The notes under the pieces were generated by a model. It saw only the letters and a program-made list of their open reading frames with translations. It made no database searches and was not told where the DNA came from. Shown one piece after another: positions 13,821-25,051 of a stretch of DNA of 64,000 bases. Source of the DNA: Zonotrichia leucophrys gambelii (taxonomy: Eukaryota > Chordata > Aves > Passeriformes > Passerellidae); the NCBI RefSeq assembly GCF_028769735.1, contig NC_088186.1, positions 6,169,001-6,233,000 on the forward strand, read 5' to 3'. The first letter of the stretch is position 1; each line of letters starts with the position of its first letter. Both the position numbers and the translations under genes were made by a program.

Positions 13821-14459
13821 GGCAAAGAATTTACTTAAATGGCTAACAGGAAACATCTGATCCATGGGCTAAAAGTCTCTCATTAAAAGAGGAGCTTTGT
13901 TCATGGCTAGTTTTCAGGACCTCCACTGGACTTTTCATGCAAACAGGATGATTAAAAGCATATTCTGTTTTTAAATTAATCAGTTCCTGAACAAGACACC
14001 AAACATTTTGGTGCAATGCTGGGGTACTGGCACAAGACAGCACTGCCCAGTCCTGTCCATCAGTTCTTGCAGACCATCTGTGCTCCCTCCTGCAGCTCAT
14101 CTTGTGGATTTACCTGTACACAGCTCTTCAGCCCACTCATTTCTCTACTGGCTTTGGCTGGCCACAGCTGAGAGTACCATGGAATGCTGTAACCAGTTTC
14201 CCAAGTGCTCATGTGGTGCAGGAGCCTCTTGGCTCACTCACTCAAGGAAGGGTCTCAGCTGCATCCAAAGCAGAGAAAAGACTGGAGCAAGAGAGGAGAT
14301 GTTTATCACCTTAGTCCCCACAGAGAGAAGCAGCATTTGCTTTGTCAGTGGTCTGTGGCCATGGCAGCCCCTGCAGAGCCATGGCAGAGCCTGGCTCCCA
14401 CTGTTTGCATGGACAGCAGCTGGGCCTGTGAGCCTTGGCAAACCCCAGGCTCTGACACT

Positions 14460-14566
14460 GGATCTATCCAATGGATGGATCTATCTCAGGATGACATTGG
14501 ATCTATCCAATGGATGGATCTATCTCAGGATTACACTGGATCTGTCCAAGGACGGATCTATCTCAG
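14460..14566. repeat. 39-bp tandem repeat, about 2.8 copies
   Basis: Units begin at 14460, 14499 and 14538 with GGATCTATCCAATGGATGGA and continue TCTATCTCAGGATGACATT. The third is partial and more diverged. Each unit itself contains shorter GGATCTAT echoes. It lies in intron 12. Confidence 0.9.
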
Positions 14567-16140
14567 CCCTCCATCAAAAGCCTGGGGATGGCTACAAAAT
14601 GAAACCTTCCTGACCCAGAGGCACCCCTGCTTTTGGCCATCCAGACACAATTGATGCCTTTTCATAGGATGCAAGAGCCTGCTCATGCTGGTGGGGAGGG
14701 CAGGGGTACCCCATGACCTTCTGACAGCTTATCAGAAGGAAAAACCAATATATTGCAATTTGATGCTCACCGGAGGCAGGAGTTAATGCATGATAAAGCA
14801 CCACAGAGGAAGACATAGAAAAGAGCTTGGTGAGAAGGTGAGCTCTGTGAGAGCTGGAGAGTGGGATGCTGCCTGTGAGCAGCTCCAGCAGCCTGGCACT
14901 GCACTGCTGCTCCCAGCAAACTGAGGCTGGTTCCAGTGGCTGCCATCTCTCAAACTGTGGGTGACAAAGGGGAGGGACCCTGCTGGACTCACTCCCATCC
15001 TCATCCCTGTGACTCCAAATCCATGTGCCTTTTTATGGCACCTCCTCCGTGAGACATGAGCTGTCATCCTTGGCATTTCCACACTAAGCTTCAGCTGCTG
15101 AGCTCAAAGGAGAGCTCTCCAAAGACAGTGCTGTCCCTGGTTTGCACAGAGCTGGAGGAGCCAAGCAGCTTGTGTGACACTATGTGTCATGGGGAGAAAC
15201 CAGAACGATGAGCACAGAGACAGAAATATCTGCTCGTGGTGTTCATGGCTTGCTCGTGCTGCTGTTACCAAACCCTTCCAGCCCTGGGGAGGGTCTGATC
15301 CTGTGCTGTTTTGTGGACCTTTTGGGCCAGGGCTTTTCTTTCACAAGGTCATTGCATGGTGAGGCTCACCAGCACCACCAGGTTCTTAGAAAAATGTAAG
15401 GTAACCTAAGTTGTGTTTAACTGACTTGTGAATAAACCTCAGATGAACCTCAAAATTACTAAGTATGTCTTTGAATTAAATTTTTCCTCCTTCTTTTCTA
15501 TCCTTTTTAAAAGAGTACTACTAACAAAACAGATTGTAAGCAAAAAATCATAGATAAAAAATAGCACAGCTGGTGCAGTATGAACACTCTATGTGAAAAA
15601 GAGAGATATAAGCACACATCAAAACCAAAGATGAACCAAAAAAGAGCTCAAAGCTCCTTGGATATATTTCCTGAAATTTTGCCTTTAAGTCTTTTCCTCT
15701 AGCAGAGCTAAAGAACTTCTGAAAATATTCCACTCTATTTGAAGTTTAATACAATCTGCAGTGCAGACACTCCTGATTGTGGCTGCCCATCTCCCACAGC
15801 ACAAGAACAGCTTGGTGTTCCTTGAGCTACTTCTATCTCCTACTCTTCCTATGAGTCATTTCCTGCAGTGGCAGCACAGCTCCTTCCCAAAGCTGAACCA
15901 GGACTGGCACATTGTCTCTGCATGGCAAGACAAGCTATCAACAGCTTCTCTCACTCCTTTCCTCAGCAACCCTGATGGGGTCTTGTTTTTATATATTTTT
16001 TTCCCCAGCTGCTCAGCTGAACACCATAAAAATCTACAAAAATCACCATAAAAAGACATATTTTTCAGCCACTGCACTGGCAAGACTGAAGGTTTAAGTT
16101 GTAATCAGCTCCAGCCCCCCAGCCCACCCCTAAACCAGGC

Positions 16141-16196
16141 AGATCCAGAGATGTACAGACTCCTGTACAGAGATCCAGAGATGTACAGACTCCTGT
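16141..16196. repeat. 30-bp direct duplication
   Basis: AGATCCAGAGATGTACAGAC TCCTGT is repeated once with a 30-bp period in intron 12; the copies are essentially identical. Confidence 0.85.
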
Positions 16197-17442
16197 TATT
16201 TCAGCCTCCTTAGTGCACTGGGCTCCAACCATAACTCTGCCCCCAGCCCACCCCAGCTCTCTCCCTCTCCAGGGCTCATATTTTGGGATGCACTGGCCTC
16301 CTGTATTGCTGGTGTTGGGCAGGGAGAGGTGGAGTCAGCTGTTTCCACGACAGACTCACCATGTCCCTCACAGCTCTGCAAAACTTTACTTCCCTGGAAG
16401 GATTTCAAGCTCTGACTCATGTCCAGTTCCTCTATTTTAATCATTCCCTCTTACATCATTCTCAGAGGCCCACGGTGTCACATGCAACCTCCCCCAGCCC
16501 CCAGCTCCTCCTCGGCTGAGCACTGATCCACTGCCAGCTCTCATCCCAAACAAAGCTAGGTACAGAAATATGTGTGATACCAACTCGTTCCTCCTCTCCA
16601 GAGCATTCTGAAGGCAGCTAATATGGGCTTGGAAGAGCTCCCTGCTGCAATGACAACACGGAGACAGCAGAGGAACAGCAGCCACACCAGCAAATCTAAG
16701 GGAGCAGGGATGGGAGAGACCAGAGAAATCCCAAAAGGCTCACAAAAACCCCAAGGCAGCTGGGAGGCAGCAGTGGCCAGGAGATAAGTGTTGAGAAGAG
16801 AATCAGGTCAGCTGGTTCATGCTTTCCATTTCTCCCAGAGACTTCCTGAATAACTGTGGATGTCACTTAATCTTTCTGTTCACGCTGGGAAGTTCAAATC
16901 GTCAGCATCAGCCCATTCAAGATTTCCTATTAAACCTGATATCATAAACCAGGGATGGAGCCAGAGCCCTCTGAAGGAGCCAAGCAGAACAAAGGTGCTC
17001 ACGTGTAGCCATTTAATCCCTTCCCTAGATCCCAGCCTGGATGCCTCCATGGCTGAGAGATTCCCTGCTGATCTCAGGGGAGCCCCTTGCTCGTAGCAGT
17101 GACCGCCAGACCGAAGCCCTTGCCTGGAAGATTACAAATCCTGGCCAGCCAACAGCTGGAAGGCTTTGAGCCTGCAGCATGCTCTGCGCAGAGAGAGCAG
17201 AGAGCAGAGCCCCTGCACCTAACAACAGTTGCTGTGTTTGTTTTGCCCTGGCCAGCGAGTCATGGTTACACCACGGACCCTGCACTTATTCGTCACAGAA
17301 GTTTCTGGTGCAACCAGCAGCTTGCAAAAGATCTGGTATGGATTTCTAGTATCTCTCAAAAAATAATCTGCTTGACTGCTGCCCATCTTAGGCAAAGGAG
17401 AGGCAGGATGGATGTGGTACTGCTGAGCTGTCTGCACTGCCA

Positions 17443-18045
17443 TGTCAGAACCCAGGACATCCCTCTGGCTGTTCTGGATGACTCAAACCCCTGCCAGGGG
17501 GTTCAGAGACCTTGGTACAGAGCCCAAGGCACCTGTGACTTTGATTTTGACCCATGAAGCAAACTACCACCTTTTTATAAAGAATTACAAGTCAAGAGAG
17601 TTTAAGTAGAATAATAGTTAGTTGGTCACAGGGCGAAAAGTAAATTTTTGGGGTTTTAAAATGGGGGCTTGGGGTCACAAGATGGAGGAATTTGGGCGTG
17701 CCCTGTCCTTCTTCTTTCTTCTTCCTAGCCTCCATCTTCTGAGTGATGTTAACACTTTTAGGTTAGTTTAAAGTAGAAGCTCACTGTCTAACATCGGTGA
17801 TAGGTATTGGGAAGTTATTGTAAATAATGTACATGTAGTTTTTAGTATAAAAGACAACACTGCATCTGAGGGCAGTCAGTGTGCCTCTGCCTGACCTGCT
17901 GGACAGACCTCAGCAGGCCAGAGAAAGAATGTTATAAATAAAAAATAATAAACAAGAAGAATCCTGACTCCTTCTTCGACTGCCAAGCTGAAAAAAGAGC
18001 CTTGTACATATCTCAAAGTCACTCTGACCAGCAAAAATCCCGAAA
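17443..18045 (+). mobile_element. Solo LTR, family A, copy 1 (endogenous retrovirus)
   Basis: This is a 603-bp solo LTR with no retroviral coding sequence beside it. It begins TGTCAGAA and ends CCCGAAA and is flanked by an exact 6-bp target duplication, CTGCCA (17437-17442 and 18046-18051). It has a TATA-like box TATAAAAG (17846-17853) and an AATAAA signal (17937-17942), which set its orientation on the plus strand, antisense to COL27A1. It is co-linear over its whole length with 34260-34880. A 6-bp duplication suggests a class II (ERVK/beta-like) element. The exact family name needs a repeat-library search. Confidence 0.85.
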
Positions 18046-19090
18046 CTGCCAAGGTATCTGCACGGCTGTTACAGTGAGAACATCAGTGAGTGGTGGGCGT
18101 GGGGCTCCAGGCAAGGGGGACAAGGGGAAAGCAATGGATTTGTCCATGTGTGGGTGAGTGGACATTTTTCAAGAAGCCCGTGAGTGCAATGATGTCCAGA
18201 GGTCAGAGGATACTCAGGCTAACATGAAGGACAAGGTGCAAAGGCAATGAGATACAACAGAGCTACAACATGCCTGAGCTCTCTGCTGATTCCTGGAGCA
18301 AAAAACTTCATCCGACTTCCTAAAGGAGGATTACAGAATTGATTGGAAGAAGGTTGATGGGGTAAAGTCTTTCCTTTCTGTCCTTTCCTCTGCTCATTTC
18401 AGTATTTTTCCCACTTGCTCTTGCTTTTTACTAGAGTCAGCACAGCCCCTCTTGTTCTCCTACACAGCTCTCACAGTTGGCTTCAGCCCCACTTGCAAAC
18501 ACCTCTTGCTCCTGGCCAAGCTCTCACATCTACCTGGTGCCTCCTTGCTCCTCAAACACATCTTCCCCAGTCTGTTGCACCACCAAGAACAAAAAGTTTT
18601 CTACAAAAACCACACTTGCATTACACAAACCAGGATGGGACAGGGGTTGGAGAGAGGCACAGCAAGAAGCGGAGATAGATGTGATAGAAGTGACAGAAGA
18701 TGTGATAGAACTGGTGGGAGTGCAAAGCAGGAGATGGAACAGAGCCAGTACAGACACCTGGGACACTGCAGTCATGCTTGGGAATTAAAAAGTGAATCTA
18801 GGGAAGCAATTGGCCAGAGGCAGGACAGGAGGGAAGATGCTGTAGAAGAAAATCTGAGAAATGTAAGATCCAAGGGAGCATGGGAAAAGAGCAATAACGC
18901 CTGTGAACTGAGCAGAGCATGGAAGAAAGGAAGAGAGCAATATCTCTATCTTTGGTTTTCTTCCTGCTTGAGAAGACAGACATGGAAAGGTTTGTTTGAA
19001 GATATGAAAGGACCCAGCCAAAAGCCAAATGTCTTAGTGTTTCCATTTTCATTCAACAAGGTCTGCATAATAGACGAGGAAAAACTTTAC

Positions 19091-19135
19091 CGGCCTACCC
19101 ATCTTGCCCCTCTTCCCAGGAACTCCAGGGATCCC
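19091..19135 (-). CDS. COL27A1: COL27A1 exon 12 (45 bp, triple helix)
   Basis: The exon encodes GIPGVPGKRGKMGRP, five Gly-X-Y triplets, with a TTGCAG acceptor and CCG/GTAAAG donor. It aligns with human GLPGVPGKRGKMGMP (recalled). The basic KRGKMGR patch is more positive than in human because Met is replaced by Arg. Confidence 0.93.
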
Positions 19136-20288
19136 CTGCAAGGAAAAAACACAGAGAGAGAGAAAAAAAAAAAAGGAGTTCTGGTTGAGAAATCAAACAG
19201 CCAACCAACAATACACAGCAAAATGAGAAGAGAAAGGAGAATGCAAAACAGGCTAATGACTGTGGCATTGTTTGGGAATCAAAATGTCAGCTACTTGCAG
19301 TGGGCTGCGAGAGCAGAAGACAATTAACCTTCACCCATTAACTGCGGCCTGCCGAGGCCACGCGCAGGCAGCATCCCCGGGCTGGGGCTGGGCTGAGCAG
19401 GAGCAGTCATTAAGCTACTGGTCTGGAACCAAATGAGGGCCACTGCTGAGGCACTCGCTGCACAACTCGTGTTTATGTTTCTTATTTAGTTCTACAAGCA
19501 TTAAATCAGCGCGGCCAGAGCGCGGGGCAGGCCCCTCCCAGGCAGGCACACTCCCACATGGTCCCAGGGCCTCTCTGCTTTCTGGAGATTGCATTTGAGG
19601 GAGGAAAGGCTGGAATCAAACACTGTTCATCTTCCAGGAATCTTTTTAGGAGCTCTTCTAGTGGGGAGAAGAGATCAGGCAGGTGGGAGGGTGTGGAGAT
19701 GGAGAGTGGAAAAGCAAGGGATGACCTGTAAACCTCTGGAAATTTGGGCTGGGGGAAGGCACGATGGAAAGAAGGGAGGGCACAGCCACAGCTGCCCACT
19801 CACAGCCCCAGGCTTGACTGCCCAACTCAGTGCAACTGGAAATAAAGCCATTTTCAGAAAGCTCAGCACTGTCCCTTCCAAGAGCCAGGCTCTTTCCAAA
19901 CAAAGTGCTGAGGCAGCATGGCTGGGAGGTGATTCCTGTGGGAGCAGGGAATCTCTAAGGACATTCTCCTCACCCTGCCCCACCTCACTAAGATGAACTG
20001 GCAGGGAGGAGAGGGAAGGCAGGTTTTTAAGTGAAGGAGAATATAGAAGAACTCCTCTGTAGTTAACACAAGGTCTGATGGCCCTGCCTGAAGACTGAAC
20101 AGCTGAACATCAGCATTATACAGGGACACAGGTCATCATTCAAGGGTAGGAAGAGATTAAAGATGGGGTAGGTAAGCATTAGGCATGCTTGCCTCCTTCC
20201 TCAGGGAGCAGGGATAGAGAAGGTTACATCAGGCTCTGAAGAACTGCATTCAACCAACACACCAAAGTTTGCTTCACAAAATACTCAC
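19136..20288 (-). other. COL27A1: Intron 11
   Basis: About 1.15 kb. Its most distinctive content is a CpG-bearing, GC-rich block at about 19340-19535 in otherwise CpG-poor introns. Confidence 0.85.
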
Positions 20289-20342
20289 TCGTTCTCCATC
20301 AGCTCCTGGTAGCCCAAATAATCCTGGGAGACCAATATAGCC
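20289..20342 (-). CDS. COL27A1: COL27A1 exon 11 (54 bp, triple helix)
   Basis: The exon encodes GYIGLPGLFGLPGADGER, six Gly-X-Y triplets, with a TCTTTAG acceptor and CGA/GTGAGT donor. It aligns with human GYIGLPGLFGLPGSDGER (recalled) with a single change. It lies about 110 bp downstream of the miR-455 hairpin. Confidence 0.95.
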
Positions 20343-22599
20343 CTAAAGAAAAGAGGAAACAAGCAGTCAAACACATTTCTCCATTAGCATGCAGTCAGTC
20401 TGTGCTTCCTGAAGAGCAGAGCAGCCTCCAGCGCTGGTCAGTGGCAGCCGTGATGAAATAAACCTTGAGGCAAGTGTATATGCCCATGGACTGCATGGTG
20501 CTGGCTTCCACGATGTAGTCCAAGGGCACATACCCTCACACCAGGGATCAGGAGGACTCCAGGCAGCAAGAGGACAGCCAGAAGAAACCTTACCTGGGCT
20601 GGCTCTAAGTGTACCTGAGGGAAATGGAGCTTGGTTCGAGGTTAGCAAAAGTAATCCACAGACCTACACCTCCTTTTGTCTCTTTCTTTGCTTTTGGCAC
20701 TCATTTCCAGCTGTCCTGTTGCAGCAAGCCCTTTCTGTCTGTCTTGTGTCACCTGGTGGTCACACAGTGCAGGCCATTCTGAGGCAAATCCCCCTTTTTC
20801 TGGCACCAGGGCTGCCACCACCCTGCAGTGAGTCCTGGCTCTGCCCAAAGCCTGTCCCTGCATCAACAAGACCTTGTCCAAAGATTTTCATCATCCCAAG
20901 CACTGAAGGCCCTGCATGGGCTGGGAGAGGCTGAACCTGACATTCCAAGCTTGGGGGGTTGATGTGAGGCTCAACTTGCACACCCACACCACGGGGAAAC
21001 CACCTTTGCACCAGCACATTTCACATAAAACCTGCTGCTTCCCCACTCATCAGAAACCTTGTGTTTCCAGGTTTCTCTGTGGCCTTGAGGCCCTGCTGAG
21101 ACAAGACACGCTGCATAAAACACAGTGTTTCCCTTGCCTTGCCACAATGGCAGCCTTGTGTTTAATCCCTTTGCTCAGCAGCCTGGACAAAGTCACCTTG
21201 TGTGCTGGGCCTCTGCAAAGGCCCCTCTGGTGCCAAGCATGCCAAATCCAGAGGAAGTGAATTTCAGCAGGGAGCCCCCTCTGTGGCACCTCACTGTTAC
21301 AGGAGCCAAGTGCTAACACTGCTTTTCTCTCATCTTTCTTTCTCCATCATTGCTAAATCTCTATCTGCCAACCCCACCAAACCTTTTCACCAGCCCATCA
21401 CTCCCTGTGGGTTGTGTTTCCTTTAGGGACAACACCTAGCTGGGAAATAGTGCTACATTTAAATGATCCTGCCTGCCTTTGCCTCCTGAATCCTAAAACA
21501 ATCCACATAACTCCAGAACTTTTCCTGGAGAAGGAAAAAGTAGAGGTGGAGGATGAAGAAGAGTCCAGAGCTGGCTCCCTTAAACCACAAAATGCACATT
21601 TCTTACCTTAGCACCCAATTCTGATATACTCTGGTTGAACTAAGAAAGGACTTCCTTGGGTATTTATAAATATTTCAGTCCCTCACCACTCAGGGGTGCA
21701 AAATGGAGAATAATTTCTAAATCTTACATTCTGCACATCTACCACCTGATAATTACACAAGATCCTGGTTAGGGCAGTGAAGAGATGCCCCAGGGAAAAC
21801 TTCAGCCCTTGCAGAAGTGGGGTGAGTCTCAGATTTTCCTCTTCTGCAGGGACTGAATGTGCCCTCTCCCTTCCCAGCTCAGGAATACTGCTAGCTACAG
21901 GGTCAGCATTTGTTTATTCCTTGCAGTTTTCCTAGTGATGAAAGCCAGCTGCTTGAATTTACTGCATATAGAGAAAGTATCACGTGCTAGAGAAATGGGG
22001 ATTTATTGGCTTAGGATCTCATTGTGAATTTATAATTGCAGGAAAAGAACAAAATGTGATTAACAAGAGCCTTAAGTAGTAATAAAAAAAAGAATCCTTT
22101 GCAGTGAGAATAAAACCCCAGCAATTATTTCTGGGGAGCAAAACCAGACAGGACGGAGATATTGTTTGTATTTGCACATGGCTTCAAGATGCTGGCTTGC
22201 TGTTGTTCATAATGATATAAACCACTCCCAAACCAGGCCTGTGCCCAAATGAGCCCATACTCAGTGTGGTTCAAGTCTGCTGAACCACACTGATTGAAAC
22301 TAAAGAGGCCTTTGGGACATGGGGCTTGCAGGCTTTGATAGGAAATTGTAAGCCATTCTTTCCTCCCCTGCAATGTGAGCTCTGAAGGGGCTGACTTTGT
22401 CATCAGCACTATTGGGGGACTTTGATCAAGGTACATTCCATGTTTAATTAAAAAAAAAACCTTAACAGTGCATGGTTCAAATCCCCCAAACCCAACAAAT
22501 TAAAGCAACCAGCTTCAGAATTGCAAAATCAAGCCTAAAGTTTCTTGAGAAGTCTGTGATAAAAACAAGCAGAGAAAAGGCAAATGAAAGGTTGCTTAC
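20343..22599 (-). other. COL27A1: Intron 10 (miR-455 host)
   Basis: About 2.26 kb, containing the miR-455 hairpin near its 3' end. The rest looks unique; no repeat was recognised. Confidence 0.9.
20452..20547 (-). ncRNA. MIR455: pre-miR-455 hairpin
   Basis: This is the miR-455 precursor, 96 nt like the human hairpin as I recall it, in intron 10 of COL27A1 on the same strand. The 5p arm (20511-20532) reads UAUGUGCCCUUGGACUACAU plus CG; it differs from the human 5p by C for U at position 9, outside the seed. The 3p arm (20474-20494) starts GCAGUCCAUGGGCAUAUACA, identical to human. The terminal loop is around UGGAAGCCAGCACCA. The flanks (UGUGAGGG and CUUGCCUCAAGG) are also conserved. In mammals miR-455 is abundant in chondrocytes and is co-expressed with its collagen host, so it is probably processed from the COL27A1 transcript; no separate promoter is evident. 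Confidence 0.97.
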
Positions 22600-22644
22600 C
22601 CGAGTGCCTTTTGGGCCAGATTCCCCTATGGGGCCAGGTAAACC
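22600..22644 (-). CDS. COL27A1: COL27A1 exon 10 (45 bp, triple helix)
   Basis: The exon encodes GLPGPIGESGPKGTR, five Gly-X-Y triplets, with a TTCTAG acceptor and CGG/GTAAGC donor. It aligns with human GLPGPVGDPGPKGSR (recalled). The intron that follows it in the gene sense carries miR-455. Confidence 0.94.
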
Positions 22645-22734
22645 CTAGAACAGAAGGGAAAAAAACAAAGACAAATGTGGACAAGCTTTAACTTACAATA
22701 ACAAGCAGTGCCAACCCCCCAAGCACCATCCCTG

Positions 22735-22787
22735 CATGGTTCTGCTTTAAGTGCTGCATGGTTCTGCTTTAAGGTTTTGCTTTAAGC
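22735..22787. repeat. Short degenerate tandem repeat
   Basis: GCATGGTTCTGCTTTAAG occurs twice with a 22-bp period, followed by a partial third GGTTTTGCTTTAAG, in intron 9. Confidence 0.75.
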
Positions 22788-24490
22788 ATCCAAGGAATAT
22801 CAACAAAGAAGAAAAAAAGACCAAATAATACAAATAACAGATCTGCCATTGTTGGGGAGCTGGGATTGAGCAGAACCTGAGACTGCTGCACACAGTGAGC
22901 CTTCCCTGGGGCTGAATTTGAGATTTCTGAGGATAAAGGCCACAAGGGCTGATGCAGTGGGGTGCCCAGAGGTTGTGTTACACATGGGATGAGAGGCACA
23001 GTGATGCTCTGTGCCCAACAGCTCTCCACTCATCTTCCTGCCTGAGCAAACACATGCATAGCAAAAGTATTCCAATACCTGCTTAGGGAACATTGGTGCA
23101 ATGAGAAATTCCTACAGCTCAGAGAGTCACTTAGCAATGCAGGTACTGTGGTACCTCTAACCCTTTGCAGCATCAGCTATGGAAAGAATTGAAAATTAAT
23201 TCCCCATTCTAATTCTATGCCTAATGCTGCTCACTCAAAATACTGCAAAGAAGAAAAGTGCAAAAATGCAGAATAAATTTTCATGTTTATTGCCTTCTAG
23301 CAAGTTTCCAGATCAAGTTTTTTTCAAGTTCCAAATTTTGATGGGATTTTTCTGGGGAAAGAAAAAAAAAAAAAGGCTAAGTCCATATTTTCTTCAGCTG
23401 GCAGCAGTGCAAGGCTCAGCCTGGGATGTGAAAGTTGGGTTGTGCTCTTTCCTGGCTCCTGCATCATTGCCAAAGATTTCAGGCATCAGGGTGAAGTTAC
23501 AATCCTGCCTGTGATGCACAAACCAAACCCGAGCCAAGCACTCTCTCCCATGACTGCAGAGCCAGCACAGCTGACAGGAGTAACAAGTAGTAAAATCTCT
23601 GTAAAGTAAACACCCCTGATGCAGGATACACACAGCATTCAGATAGGCTGAAAAAAGCTGCCTTAAAAAAATAAAAAAGTCACTTTCCTGACCCAAACCA
23701 CGTTTTTAAGAAGGCAGATTTGTTCTTTGAATGTCAAGGCACAGATTTCATCCTGCTTATCTGATGGGCTGAATTGCTGAACAGCATTCATTAACCTTGT
23801 ATGTCCAAAATCTCTTGGACATCTTCTTATTAGCCATCTAACACACATTCACACCTAGGAGACTCTCTGGCATGCTCAGCTCTAAGGGCCTTTCAGAGTA
23901 TGAATGGAGCATTTAGTCAGGTGCATAAAGCCCCCATCCAGCTCTGCCATCTGCACTCTCCAGTGGGCCAAGCAAGGTATCAGTTTAATTTTCAATTTAA
24001 AATGGGTCATGCTTTATTGACAGTCTGAGGCAGAGAGATGCAGACTTGTTCTGCAGGTCTAGTTCACATTTAATCCAATAACCTACACATCTGCATAAAA
24101 AATTCACATCCAAACTCATGACAAGTCTGAAAGACTCAGGACAGAGCATTTGGGATCATTGACATCTGCCTAGACTCTTGGCTTACAGAAAAATGTGGCT
24201 GAATCCAACATTAACTGTGTCCATTTTACAAAATCCTAACAATCTCACTTCACCACAAAATGTTATAGGGCTGGATGTTCTGCCTTCCAAGAGGTTCCAC
24301 TTTTTAGGATCTAGCAAATTCTCCTGTTTCCTTTATACTACTCAGCATCTTACAATAAAGTGCCCAATCTTGAGCCATTACCCCACGCACACTCCTCCAT
24401 TTCTAAAGTTGTCTTTGTGTAATTTTTTTCAGCATGAGAACAATGACTTGATTGTCTTCCATTATCTTTTTTTGCAGCTGCAAATATGAT

Positions 24491-24508
24491 TTATATATAT
24501 ATATATTT
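24491..24508. repeat. (TA)n microsatellite
   Basis: A short TTATATATATATATATTT run in intron 9. Confidence 0.85.
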
Positions 24509-24997
24509 ACAGTTCATGCATAACACTGTGTGCGTATACGTAGGTTTACGCCAGTGCATTTTACCAGAGAGAGTTCATCTAAATCTCCTCCTCCAATTAA
24601 ATACACCTTTTTCCATCTTAGATTTCTAACTTGTCCAACAATAGATGCAAAATATGCCTAGAAAAGAAGGGTTAGCAGCTTGCACATGTCTTTCTGTGCT
24701 CTGCTGTTCTGTTTTTTCCCTGTAGTTTTACTGAAGAAAAAGCTGCCATAATTTGGTGTAGAAACTCAGGTTTTATCTATCACAGCCACAAAATACTTTC
24801 TAACAACATTTCAGAGTTGAAAGACTGTGTTATTGCTACAACACCTTGAGGAGGGAAGAAGGAAAATATTCAGAGATCAAATATTCAAATATACCAACAT
24901 TTCCTAGAGGACTGCACTGTCCTTAGTGGGGCATATCTTTATCTACCTGCACACCCAAATCCCTACTCTGTGCACAGCACGATGAGATTTACTGCAC

Positions 24998-25051
24998 CTG
25001 CCTGCCAGGATAACCTTTGGCACCTGGACTTCCAGCTGGTCCTCGTTCACC
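24998..25051 (-). CDS. COL27A1: COL27A1 exon 9 (54 bp, triple helix)
   Basis: The exon encodes GERGPAGSPGAKGYPGRQ, six Gly-X-Y triplets, with a CCAAAG acceptor and CAG/GTGCAG donor. It aligns with human GQPGPEGSPGAKGYPGRQ (recalled); the second half is identical. Confidence 0.94.

Larger units (their letters stand above)
8122..19090 (-). other. COL27A1: Intron 12, longest intron in the window
   Basis: About 11 kb. It holds the family A solo LTR at 17443, tandem repeats at 14460 and 16141, A20 at 13801 and two possible MIR relics. No exon-like Gly-X-Y segment was found, and exon 13 continues exon 12 directly in the protein. Confidence 0.85.
22645..24997 (-). other. COL27A1: Intron 9
   Basis: About 2.35 kb with a short GCATGGTTCTGCTTTAAG duplication and a TA microsatellite; otherwise unique-looking and AT-richer than its neighbours. 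Confidence 0.85.

Noticed and set aside
18452..19327. A 291-codon open frame on the plus strand
   Set aside because: It runs through intron 12, antisense over exon 12 and into intron 11; its composition is low-complexity and charged with no recognisable domain. Judged a chance frame.
24437..24457. Inverted SOX9-like sites (AACAATG ... ATTGTC) in intron 9
   Set aside because: SOX9 enhancers are known for COL27A1, but the six-base spacing here is not the usual three to four, and such weak pairs are common by chance.
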